NCBI GenBank assembly: GCA_914767715.1
Contig: OU612070.1
Coordinates: forward strand, 20,324,025-20,388,024
Direction: 5' to 3'
Length of the DNA: 64,000 bases
Source: Membranipora membranacea
Lineage: Eukaryota > Bryozoa > Gymnolaemata > Cheilostomatida > Membraniporidae
The position numbers and the translations under genes are program-made. Of the stretch, positions 1-12,402 are shown piece by piece. The notes beneath the pieces were generated by a model that saw only the letters and a list, made by a program, of their open reading frames with translations, was not told the origin of the DNA and did not search any database. How positions within the stretch are numbered: position 1 is the first letter of the stretch; every line of letters starts with the position of its first letter.

Positions 1-1076
1 CAGTGAATACCAAAGAAGCAAATAAGAGTACATTATTACATACTTTAGTCAGGATCTTGAATCTTGAAAGCTCGTAATTTTCTGCTCCGAAATTGGTACC
101 ATATATACGTTTTTGTTGTTCAGTTTTGACATTAAACTGATTTGCGCAAAAGAACAGTACTCGCGACAAAAGCAAAGACAACCTCATGTAATGGATTATA
201 ATGCATTCTAAAAGTTGTCATACTATATTGACTGTGAGAGGTGATGTTTTTCCAGAACCGTGAAGTTGTTGCTTCTTGTATTTTTTCACATTCCCAGACA
301 GATTATACAACCTCTGTTTATCCCCACATGAACAGATTCTTAGTATACCTGTATTGATCGTTGCGCCTGTAGGAGGGAAACTCATTAAGATATCTCAATG
401 AGAGACCATCCAGCGTCTGTTTGAGTATATCTGAGAATATGGCGACAGCATTACTAGGAGGACATGTGGACCACAGGTCTAATCTTATCTTCTGTAGATG
501 ATAAGACCATGCTTGTACTGGGAAGGAACATCTCTCCGCCTACCAAACATGGAATACTGAATGTGAGTGTGTGATAAACTTACAACAAACTAGCTATTCA
601 AGGAAATTTCATTACGATAACTTTTGTACATTTAAATCTCCAGTAGAAGCATCTCTCTGCCTTCCCAACTTGGGACCGGAAAATACATACTGAATGTGAG
701 TACTATAGCAAATGAATATTAGAGTTTTGTTATGTTAGTTTGGAGGTGAGTTAAGGTTGGCTAGCACTTAATCTTGCCTAGCTGAGGTTGGAGTCTATTC
801 AAGGAGAAGACGGTGAGTAAATGTTAGCTATTTCAAGCAGTGGTGAACTTTTCCATCTCTGCGAATACTTTACTCCTTTAGGGAACGTGACAAATTTAAT
901 ACAAGCTTCTGAGAACTTTGTAATTTCCAGCAGGTTAACTAAAGTAATTTATAGAGCAAGTTTAATTCATATGATCATGATGCTGGCATGTTGGTATGTA
1001 ATCTAACTTTCCCATGAAATCAATTACCTTCTTTGGAATATTGTTGCGGTCACTCTCCTGAAAAAAACCCGCTTAC
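1..1076. other. no exon recognised; probable intron of the KIAA0825-like gene
   Basis: The minus-strand gene ends its last visible exon at 1077 in phase 0, and its C-terminal half must lie further left. I found no coding-like segment with splice sites here. Two related short segments occur at about 641-700 and 515-560, sharing text around 'accaacttgggaccggaa'-like words, so a small decayed repeat is possible. Confidence 0.35.
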
Positions 1077-4000
1077 CTCATAGAATTCCTTATGTTCAGA
1101 CCAGTCAAAGCTTTCCCCGTCATGTAATAGAGAGTTATTAATGAGATCCACTTCTAATGAGACGAACTGCTGGGCCAGAGTGTCTACTGCCTGGCAGGTC
1201 TGGTGATATACCAACACAAATGTGTTCTGTCTACAAAAGATATTAAATATTAGATTAGATTCTTTTTACATTAGTAATAATGTCAATGGCATATCACAAT
1301 GATGGTCTTGGAGCGTCTCTGTTGTTTAAAATCGTACTGCTAGCAGGAAAAAAAAATATGTAAAGATCTGCTAGTCCTAATACAATAAGTGTGGACTACA
1401 TCTGAACATGAGGAAGATTTTATTTCCAAGGATGTGAGACTTAAACAGTTATAGAATTGAGGGCACAAATTGGCAATCTAGTTTTGGTCATTTAGTATTG
1501 GGAGTAGCTATCCCCAAGACAACTTGTCCTGTGACTAGCTTAGCAACAAGACAGGATCCATCTAGTCCAAGTGCTCAGACGGCTGGAGTGAGAGTTAGTG
1601 ACATTACATCATCCAACACTCATTTTAAATTTTGATGGTTATGGCACAAACTCACATAGCAGCTATCTGGGCACTTGGACTACAATCTACCTGGAAATAA
1701 CATTTTGCTACATGATTGGCATTCAATATTGCATATTGCACCATTTAATGGATAAGAAGGGCAACTTGTGAGACTTACTTTTCAGAGGCATCTTTATGTA
1801 GGATAGAGTCACAGTGATAGAGGGTATTTCTGAGTAGAGATATACTACTGAGACAGGTAAGTAGAAGTTGTGTGCTCTCGCTTATCTGAGACCGTTCATC
1901 AATCTGGAAAAAAATTGCATATGATGAGGGAGAAAGACTAAAAGGAACAAGTAGTATATCATGTTTTCTCAGATATGAAAAATTTGCAGCTCTTGGCATG
2001 ATTCACTTTTAGGTTGCTGGAATATTACTAAAAAGTAAACAATGCAGATTGAGTTTTGATCGTGCAAGTTGTCATCTAGAAAAGCAATATGTGTGTGATC
2101 AAGGAGTAACAAAGAGGGTTAAGGGATGCTTGCCAAATAATTGGCGACATGATCACCCCTCTCCCGCTGTTGCTCCCTGGTGCGATGCATATCAACAAGC
2201 TCAGTATTATCTGTGTTGACTACATTGACAAAAAGTAAGTTAAATCTTTCAGAAGCGCGGAACAATGTAAATAGGGAAACACCTAACCATTTTATGGAAG
2301 GCCTCGATGAGACTTTTACTGCAGGCCACAGTAGAAGCCACAAAGGCTTGTCTGACAGGCAGGAGTGTGTGACCTGCCTGAGCGAGGGAAAACATTGACT
2401 CCAGTGTCGTCACAAAGTCAGCTACCGCCTGCAACATAAATATAATATCAGATGGACAAAAGACATAACCAACTCACCCCTCTCCTTTTTAAAGCATGTT
2501 CGAAAAGGAGCCATTTAAACCTTTAATGTGACCTTAATTAGGGGTCACAAATGTAGACACAACGGAACCCGAATTGACAAATTCAGTAGTTAATACCCAC
2601 CTTTATAACAGTGACCGGATATTCCATCTTGGTTCCGCGTTTTCTCACACAAAGCCTGATAGTCTCCAATGCTGCCGTACCCGACAGCGATTTAGTGCAG
2701 AGCTCAGCAGAGTGACAGATCTGTGACTCAACAACTGTGGAGAGATCAGTAACAAAACGCTTCAGTGATTCCTGCCATAAGAACTCGGGTTTGTCATGAT
2801 GCACAGGTCTATCAACCACCTAAATGAGAGAACGATGAAATATCCAAATCAAAATTGGGTTTGATGAACATGATACCAATGATACTTTAATGGTGCTCAG
2901 TCCTCCACTCTCACTTTTCTTCATTTTCAGAGCTGAGATGTGAATAATGCTTGTGATTATATAGAGATGGATAAAAGGGATAAAAAATAACAATAAATAA
3001 AGACAACAATACATTTCAGTGTGTGGGTTCAACTGAGAAGGAGCACAATAAAATCAAGTTTGATCCAATATGGCCGCATTCCGGTCTTTTCTGTTCTACT
3101 TCTGAGTCTCCACAGGCTTCAAGGCGGGGAGGGGACCAGTTCTCCAAATACAGACAAATAGGATCATAGTTGCCCTCAAGCGCAAAGCTCTTACTGTATA
3201 TCAGCTACCCTTATCATCACATCATACATTTGATTGCTTCAGAATGGTCCAGAGAACATACCTGTGGCGCTTTATCCACGTGATCATGTAGTCGTCCAGA
3301 TCTTAGCAGGAAGTTCATATCGCTACTCTCACTGGTAATAGATTCACTCAGTATAGAAATATCTGTGATGCTCGTCGATTTTAACACCTGCAACCGTACA
3401 AAGAACTCGGACATAAAATGTTGCTACAATGATCACCTGGCATTTTGTTCTCATTCAGCTTTCTTAGCACGGGGCATTCTGAAATTCATATATATATATA
3501 TTATATATATACTGCCTGATGATGCCATGAGTTAGTTATACAGATATAAACACACAGGGCCATTGCATGCAATTGCAAAACTTCAAAACTCCAGACTTAA
3601 AAATTATCTGAGCGAGACAGGAGCGGGTCTTGTTTAACCATTTGCATATTGTCTGTGTTGAGCTGTTATGACTCCTACTAATGAGGGAGCTCATTGCTCC
3701 AACTCAGATCGGATTAATCACAAGACAATTTCTAATTACTTTATCTGATCTGCTGCACATAACTAAAGGTGAGGACCATTTCAAGGTGCTCTTGTTGGGT
3801 ACAATCTGCTTATATTATTGAAGGACTTACCCCCCTGATTTCTCCGGTGCTTTGAGGAGATTTAGCTGATGTACCACGCAGACCTGTATATGACATGAGG
3901 TATAAGTTGTAGACATGCTCGTCGACCCTGTTAAGAGTCTTAGCCAGCCGAACTATACTCTGTATCATTTCAGCATCCAAGTTTACCTGATAATGTAACA

Positions 4001-7000
4001 AAACAAGCTTCCATACATTTACTGCAGAAGATTTCAGGATGCAGCGTATAGATTAAAGTGCCTCTTTCTTCTCAAAAGAGATAAAATATGAGTTGTAACC
4101 AGTTACTAGTTACTCATATAATAAATCTATGGTTGTATCTAACACAAAATATAAAGAATAGAAACAGTTATAGAAATCGTCACTCATGCACTTCTCAAAA
4201 GTCTCAATGGTGTTCAATCTGCCGGACAAACTAGATGAGCCAGCTCATAAATAAATGTTGATCTTCATTCATGAAGGTTTTATATCTTATCACAAGGCAA
4301 ACTTCAAGTGCAAGATCCGCTTACTTCAACCTCTAAGCTTGTCGCTCCCATACTCGTCATTCTTTCAAATTTATTTCTGGGTTTAGTCTTAGTTATCTTC
4401 TCTTTCAATTTGTCAGCCAGAGCAAAGTCTGACTGTCTTCTACTGGGTAATCTGCTCTCAACCTGTAAAAAGATAATATATATACATCAGTACAACCGAT
4501 ACAAAGACAGTATTTATATATCAGCACAACTTCACAGTACACACTTTCTTACTGTTAATTCCCAAACCTTAGTATGATTTCCAACAAAAACATGCTGACA
4601 TACTGAATTTTCGAGGAATTTTCCAAAGACATTGTGAGGACTGAGTCAATAGCCATGGACGTAGTGTTTCTTCCATGGCAGAGACAATAACTCACCTGGC
4701 CGTATATATCATTAGCAAGGTCATCAAGAACAGACTCCAGTTCATCTGTAAGCTTCTCAAAATATATGGAGCTTATTATCTCAAAAGCCGTCGATATCTG
4801 TAATACAAAACGACATTCCTATATCACTGAATCATTTAGATTGTTTTCATAGAACGAGATATTAACATAGCCTTATACAGTAAGTACACAGGGACTGATC
4901 AGACATTGATCTAACGGGCTGCCCCTACAACCATGAATAACATAGCCTGGGAAATAGTCCTGTTTACAAAATTGCAATCAGTAATAAAATGACTTCAAAA
5001 TCAATGATTTGGGCATTCTTAGACTGTGACTAGGAACTGGCTATTTTTGTAGATCCTTTGTTTGTCAAAAGAAAGGTAATTATGCTTTTCCGTATATTGA
5101 GTTCAATGACCTCTATCTATCTATGATGAATGGTAATGTGTATTTACGATGTCAATCATATTCCAACATTACTCTTCCTCCGCTCTTTCTTCAAACAAAA
5201 CAGATAACTGGGAGGCATAATCTTCAATTACCAGGGAAGTGAAATGTAATTACAATAAAAGAATTTGCATATTAATTGCAAAAAAAAAAGATTTGATTAA
5301 CGGCCAGGCAGTTTCTGCTAAGTGTGACAATATAATAAATAAATAGATAATATAAATTATACTACCTTTCTAAATATTCCAGAAATGAGGACATGGAAGT
5401 CTCCATCAATCATGGTGATGATATTGTCTGCTATTCTCTCAAACGCATTCACAATCTGAGGGAAGGTAGGCGAGTCACCCTCACTGGACAGCTGGTCATT
5501 TATAAGCTGGTTCAGAGAGCAAACACGTAGCTGCCTAAAATAGAATGAACACTAATATACATATTATATATAAATGAGCACTACTTATTTTACGTTATTT
5601 CTAATGGTGGTCATAAAGTTAATTTACGATCATTGGTAATTGATACACACCCAATCCAAGTTGGGAAGTTATACACCAGTTTTGAGGGTCTTTGGTGCTG
5701 GGTAAATCAATTAATAATTCTCCCATAATGGGACTCCAAGTGAATATCAAGTGCTTCAATCGCGCTCACTAATTCCAGCATCGCACTATCCTCAGAAAGG
5801 GTTGAGTTGATGGCAAACGAATTGATTCAGACAGAAACTATCACATCATATCAACAAGTTACCTTTTAACGAATAGTTTTAACTGTAAACTTTTATAAAA
5901 CCTCAATAAATAAATATTCATGTTTTCTTACAGGGCAAATGCAGAAGATCACAAACCTGTATTGGTGACAGAGCTGTCTAGTTGAGATAACAAGATGAAG
6001 CTTATCCATGTAATCCGCTCTACTCTGCCTCATTACCAAACTCTCCTCAGTCACAGGAAGCTGGTACAAACAGGCCACCAGATGATCCTCTATAGAACGC
6101 CTCACTTCCTCCCATAATGCCTCACACACCTGTAAGCAATTTACCAGCATTGTAAATTCTCATTCTCATAATAACTACAATATTCTATTTGTAGGATGAT
6201 GAAGCATGCCGACTAGTAAGCAGTCTAAAACTCGATTCACAATCAAAATGTGTATGAATTCTAGTTATGTGGAAATAGAGATGAGCTGATAGGTGCTTGG
6301 GTTAAAGAGGAGAATATTGGTTCAATCTCTGAAATTGCATACAGAATTCTTTTTTTAATAAGAAAATATGTTTTTATCATATATGAAATTCCTTCACCGC
6401 ATATATTCAAATTGCCAATTTTGAATAAAAAAAACGCATGCCACCTGTTACAAACCTGCTCATCTTCGTCACTGACGACATTGAGTGACATCATAGAGGC
6501 TGTTTGCCGACTGTCACTGCTGGCCTTCCAGGGGAGAGTTTGGCCATTATGTGCACACATCTCAAGCAACATAGACAATATATACGACTCGCATCCAGTA
6601 TTTTGTGCTAGATACTCGGTCTGAAAATTCAAGCTCTTACAATGAATGCCAAGTGTAATAATTTTTCAGAAATAGAGTATAAATTAGTAGTTCAATTATT
6701 TCCCACAGTAATTCTAATTTTCATTTACGTCTGATTGGGCATACATATCACTTTCGTTTTTCTCTATTGCTATTCAATGTCCCTTTTGGGGCAAATGACA
6801 ATACGCTTACACAATAGGGATTCATCACATCTATTTTGGCACCCTTGTACAAGGTAGGGTTGGGCAAGCTAGGATTATGTCTGGAAAGCTCACCTCAATC
6901 GACGGCGTGGGTAATGATCTGAATTCGAACATGGAACACTCAGATTGAGAAGCTTGTATCCTAACCATTAGACCATCCCGTCCTATTTTAATATTGGGTC

Positions 7001-7775
7001 ATCGCTTAGGGAATTCAGTAAAGTCATGTGCAGATGGTTCGGCACCGCGGTCAACTTACCAGGGAGGTGAAGAAAGTTTGAAGGTCTTCTAGATCTAGAT
7101 CATAACAGGCCGTCTTCTCAATGCTGTGAAAGTTTGACATATTTTCTAGTCTCTTCTCCAAGTCTATTATCCTAAGAGAACTGGAGGAATCTGTCGGTAA
7201 TTCATCGAGTAGAACCTCGAGGTTACCCAAACACTCCTCAATCCTGTAAATATCAGATTGCATAATGGGAAAAAGTATCGAATGATGGCCAAAAATTTAT
7301 ATGTTTATGGAGATGTTATACTTTTGTTAAGAAACAGCAATGTAAAAAAATATATACAACAAAATTATCATTGCCATTCTGTCTCAAGTTTATTTGAACA
7401 AACAAATCAGCGTTCGAGATTATCAAATTTTTTCATACTTTTGCAGGGTGTAAGGTAATTTCGAGCCAGCATACAAGGGCAATATTATTATTTCTCGAAT
7501 AAACTGTCAATTGTTTTCACATGATAATAAGATATATACATGCATTTTATTAATAGCTGTTGATGCTGGTATAGTGGAAAATGATGTGTCATCTACCCGC
7601 CAGCATAATTTGAAACTGGATCACACCACATACACCCTTACACCCATTTAATTAAGCAGGTTAGTGCGTACATTCGTGTGTTTATCTCTATCTTCTCATC
7701 TATCTCCCTCTGTTTGATGGTGAGTAGTGAGGGGTCAGGGATCACCAGCCCTTTTTTAACTCCTACTTGTGCCAT
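1077..7775 (-). CDS. KIAA0825: KIAA0825-like protein, N-terminal half (13 exons, continues left of window)
   Basis: Seen: thirteen exons in consistent phase on the minus strand: 7775-7672, 7243-7060, 6620-6456, 6129-5957, 5534-5366, 4797-4696, 4462-4325, 3986-3831, 3387-3262, 2819-2601, 2428-2288, 1903-1779, 1230-1077. Together they give 652 codons with no stop, starting MAQVGVKK. Known: from memory, human KIAA0825 (about 1275 residues, DUF4495 family) has matching stretches in the same order: DLEDLQTFFTSL, ALWEEVRRSIEDHLV, VNAFERIADNIITMIDGDF and WSEHKEFYE. The family has no biochemical function I can state; human variants are linked to polydactyly. The model ends in phase 0, and the next conserved block of the family should lie left of position 1. 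The start was chosen because the 34-codon first exon joins exon 2 in frame. Identity rests on unaided alignment, but order and spacing agree over many exons. Confidence 0.8.
6878..6984 (-). repeat. tRNA-like (Glu-type) sequence, probable SINE or tRNA pseudogene
   Basis: Read on the minus strand, this has an A-box-like block (TGGTCTAATGGTTAGGATA) and a B-box-like block (GTTCGAATT) at tRNA spacing. The anticodon loop would be TTCTCAA, giving CTC (Glu). The anticodon stem and the 3' acceptor side do not pair properly, so this is more likely a tRNA-derived SINE head or a tRNA pseudogene than a working tRNA gene. It sits in an intron of the KIAA0825-like gene. Confidence 0.55.
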
Positions 7776-8855
7776 TGTGGATACTCAGCTATAATATTCT
7801 CTTCTTTGATGTCTCATCACATTCACCTGAGTAACACTGCAAAATATGATGGTACAAACAAGTAAAATGCTGATGGTGTCAAAACAAGGATGATGATTAA
7901 TACACATGCATTGGATTTCAGAATTTTTACAACTGTGCCTTTAGGTTTACAAGTTAAGATGAATAATGAGAATACGTGACATCAGAAAGTAATTTCTAAT
8001 TCTGCTCTGTATCAATGATGGAAATGGTGGTCAGGATGAATGGCAAGCCCGTACTAAATCATAAACACAAATAGGCAGGGATTTGAAAACAGGGCTGGTT
8101 TGATCAGATGCATTTAGTTCTACCACACTTTCACAGTGAAAAGAATTCCCATCTCTGGGTGTCGTTGCATATGGATTTTGGCTTGTACAGTACATTCAAC
8201 TCCGCCATTACAAAATAAAGTACACCTATGCTGTAGTATGTTGGATAGGCCCTGGGGGCCGATGTCAGGGAGACATGCCCCAATGCACCTATGAGAGTTG
8301 TGTAACAAAAGGCCTTTTCTGCAAAACAACTGTAGTCTTTAGTGTATTGATCAGCTCATTAATTAAAAACATAGGCTATGCTGCTATGTGGATATAGTGC
8401 CATGTTATTGCTGCATACAAAGGCCCAACATACATCCAGCTGATAATTCTGAACTATAATTTATAATGAGGAAAATAAGAACAACTTCCAGGGACCAGTA
8501 TCACAACAATTTCAGCTTTGATTTTACAGAGGCACTCGACTAAGTACTGTACACTCTACTACTGTAAAAACAAGGTTGTCAGATGTCAAGAAACTCTGTT
8601 GTAGACTACCAAACAGCCTGACTTATATTAATGTCATGATAACATAATTATCCCTTGGTAGACTTGTCAAATACTGGTTGAATACACTGATTCACTCCTC
8701 AGGTCACGTTATAACAATCCTAAAAGGTAGTGTGGTTGGCTGTGGTACTACCAATTACTACGACTAAGCAGAGCAGATCCATTACAATATGTTTATCAGT
8801 TCTGAAAGGACATACTGACCAGTTACTAGCAATGAATGCGTGAATACTCATAAGA

Positions 8856-8926
8856 CTTGTTGTGGGGCAGTCTTGAGATGTTGTAAGACAGTCTTAAGGT
8901 GTTGTGAGGCAGTCTTGAGTCATTGC
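8856..8926. repeat. short imperfect tandem repeat, about three 21-base units
   Basis: Three consecutive units of the type tgttgtgaggcagtcttgag differ at a few positions. No coding potential. Confidence 0.6.
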
Positions 8927-9867
8927 AGTATTAGGATATCTTAGGACACTGTTAATGTGAGACAGTGTGTTGATACACTGTAGGGCTGTCCTGAAGCTTA
9001 TACATAGACTCTCTCCACAGATAGTGGATATCATACACCCGAACCATGGCATTTCTGTGAAACTCATGTCATGACATGTACCTTTCAGAATTGGGAGTAG
9101 TTTTCTAATGACAATGCATGCTGCATTCTGTTATCATCAATGAGCTCCTGATAGTTTCTTTTTTTCAATAAACATTTATAAGTCTCAAAACTATGTTTCC
9201 TACAGCTATATGTGGCTTTGTAATGCTCACCTTTTCCACTCTGTTCACCAGTAGCATTTTCTTTTTCTTTTCTTTCAAAGCTGTGTACATTTTGCCATGG
9301 TTACATAAAACTATCTCATCTAATTGGGGGGCGTTAATGTGACGCACCACATTATTAATGAATTTTTTGTCTTAGGATAATTCAACGAGTCAAGTTAATA
9401 CGGGTTGTTAAATGAAAACTGATCACTCATTGGATAAGATTTTATGCTATAATGTCCACTATTGGCTTATTATTTGCATAATTTAAACCAATTATATTGC
9501 AGTATTAGTTTTTTTTGCTGTTCATGATTGTCTTTTCTTTAATAATGAGTAGACAACTCCCTTTTATCTATTTACGTTATTTATTTGTTTAAAGAGGTTT
9601 TCTAGAAAGTTTACAGATAACAGAGTAGTTAAAAAGTCACTCACAAGTCTGTCGATGACATAAAAGTTCAAAAGAAAGTTTTATAATTTGTATACACACT
9701 ATTTAATGAGTTGAGACCCGCTAATCAACAGCTAATGCAACATTTTTTCAGTTTATTAGCATAGTCTTATTTTTTGTTGAATCTTTGTTTGTATCATTTT
9801 TCTTTTTTGCCATTTATGTCACATCATGAAAAACATTTGAAATAATGAATTGCTGCTGACAATAAAA

Positions 9868-9868
9868 G

Positions 9869-9893
<25 letters not shown>
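9868..9893. repeat. TA dinucleotide microsatellite
   Basis: An uninterrupted TA run of about 13 units in the intergenic stretch. Confidence 0.85.
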
Positions 9894-9899
<6 letters not shown>

Positions 9900-11644
9900 T
9901 CAAAACAACCTTCATTTCTGTTATGAGCCCAAGTTGAAGAAGAGATTAGAAGAACCACCATACCAAAGATTATAAATACTGACTGTACATTACAATCAAT
10001 GACTATGACCCATTCCCTGTCCACAGCTTTTCAAGCGTGAAAACGAGTGATTTTCATTTCAGGCTGCTGTGCTTGTTTGCTCTGTTTAAATTGAGTTGAT
10101 GGAAAGCAAACCTCCCTGCACTGGTTTGGCTTAGAGTATAAGCATGAGAGTGATGGGGCGAACATTGTTGCACTGAAACAATGAAGAGTTGGCAGCCTCC
10201 CTGGTTGCGCAACAGCGTAACCACACCAATTATGTCAAACCACCGAAACTTACAAAATGCACTGAGGGATCGATGAGATTGATTGAGATGCTCAGCAACA
10301 CACAGGGGTGGCTTCATGCTGCTGGGGCCGGCCGTGAGGAGGTTGTACTAGAGAAGGCCTCGAAACAGCGTTTGACTCATGGTTTCTAGTTGAAGACCTG
10401 TGTGTTGTGCAGTGGTACGCGCACCACTGTATGTTGTATCAGGTTACACTGGAGCAATGGATTCTCCCTGCTGACAAAGCCTTGCTTATTTCAGATTTAC
10501 CTAAAAATGGTCCATACAATGCTTCATGGTTTGTACAAAATCTTGCAACAATATCCAACACTAGCCCCCCAATTAAGATCCATACTGATTAAATAACTCA
10601 AAACTCGACAATATAATTTCCTAAGTGACTGATGTGTGCTTTGACATAGGTTCTCATATGGCCCGCTGCACTCAGCCAGTAATAGTAATTGTCCATGTTT
10701 AGATGTGCTGAGTATCTGTGATGCACAGATGGACAAGATCTGATGTAAAATAATATAGAAAGTTTCTCAAGGTATCCCACTGCTAACACGATTATCAATA
10801 CTCCTCTTAGGAGGCAGTCAAATTCATTTACATTTTACATCAGAAGTCCGAAATAACTTGATTGCAAATTTCTTTCGTTCAATTTTCTTTGTGACTTGTA
10901 AATTCCAGTTTTTGATGTGAACAACAAAGTTTATCAGAGAAAATCTTGTGTGTCCAAACATCAGAATATTTGCAAAAATTGTTGTAAAGATTCTCAAAAC
11001 TTCAAATCACTCAGTATTAATCATTGCATGCTTTGGATTTTAACATCATCCTAATGCTTGAAATTTCCAGATTTAAAAACAATTAATATAGTTTTATGTG
11101 CAATTTAGAAAAACATACAGTCTACCTGTGTGTAGATATTGTATCTTCCATTGAAATTCTATTGAAAGCCACTAATGATAAAGTTAATAATTGCAGCATA
11201 TCACACGTTTACATGAGGGCTGAATGAAGACAGAGTTTGATTGGAATGTCATATCTTAGTATTTATAATCTTAGATACAATCCATGTAGCCACAATCTCA
11301 TTGATTCATCATATAAATATAAACAAAACCTTAAAACAAGTAAAATTTTGTTTGATCTAATTTCTAAAAGATCTGTGAGCAGATTGTAGCCCAGCTGCGC
11401 AACTCAGCAAAAGAGCTCATTGGTTTATTCATAAAAGGTTTCTAAAACATTATAGCATGCTCTCTGTTGGGTGAATAAAAAATACCTCAAAACTCTAGTT
11501 CATTGAACTCAAAAAGCTAGAATAGGTTTATTTCAACACAATTGCCAATAAAGCTTTGAGTAGATTGCCTAGTAGCTAATCATCAAAGATTCTCAACTGG
11601 GTAAAGACCTTGGGCGCAGTGTATAATAGCTGAATATTGTGTTA

Positions 11645-11805
11645 GGTTTATACCTTACTCACAGAAAGGGCACCTAATGTATGACTCACCCAAAGGGCAC
11701 CTGTTGTATGACCTCACCAAGTTGACACTCTGTACATTGATATGACACTGCTGGTCGATCCACACATTATTTCAGGCTTACATCCTCCTTTGACAACATA
11801 TAAAA
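11645..11805. repeat. dispersed repeat upstream of TIR-TPR gene A
   Basis: Blocks such as gggcacctgttgtatg, ttgacactctgtacattg and gatccacacattatttcag recur in the same order near 34740-34890, 35650-35815 and 36570-36715. Two copies lie in the paired upstream regions of the TIR-TPR genes and two lie just before block B. It may be part of an old mobile element or a duplicated upstream region. Confidence 0.6.
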
Positions 11806-12402
11806 CAGAAACTTTGAAACCTGAATGATATAATCAATATTAACTCATAAAAGATAATAGAACGATGGTCCCACAGAGATTGATAAGCCGGTCTGTGTGA
11901 TTGAACGTCACAAAACTATTCGATGAGTTAATCGACTTTCTCCCTTAATTGTCCAGACCTAGACTTCGAAGCTAGTCTAAAAAATCTGTGAATTTCTGTA
12001 GCGTGAAATGAGACGACAATAAACATACATGCAACAAAATCTACCAGCTGCAATATGGATAATAATGCTCCTGACTGCGTTCTCCATAGCTTGCAGAACT
12101 CTTACTCAAAACTTATTCTTATTTTTGACAAAAACCTCTTACCTTTGACAAAAATCTGTAGCGGTTGACATAAAAATTTTGATTCACAATACCCAATTAT
12201 ATACTCAATTACAAAAGAATGACAAGCTTAGTGCAGCTTTGAACAAAGAAAATAAGTTATAACGAGTGAATGGATCGACTGTTGAATTAGTGCTTAGCAA
12301 CAGGTAAACAAAAGAGCAGTCAAACGAGCTCAGTGACAAAAAATATCGCTCTGTCTCTGAACCATTAGATGCACTGTAATATCCCAGAGATAATCTTCCA
12401 AT

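Larger units (their letters stand above)
7776..11332. other. gene-poor intergenic stretch with simple repeats
   Basis: No convincing exon was found on either strand; the short ORFs here lack family resemblance and matching splice phases. It probably holds the promoter and 5' UTR of the minus-strand KIAA0825-like gene (a possible 5' UTR donor near 7830). It contains an imperfect 21-base tandem repeat near 8860-8925 (units like gttgtgaggcagtcttgag) and a TA run near 9868-9893. Confidence 0.5.

Noticed and set aside
6878-6984. Functional tRNA-Glu gene
   Set aside because: Anticodon and acceptor stems do not pair; a SINE head or pseudogene fits better.
10189-10596. Overlapping ORFs of about 66 codons
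   Set aside because: No splice partners, no family resemblance, several frames equally open.
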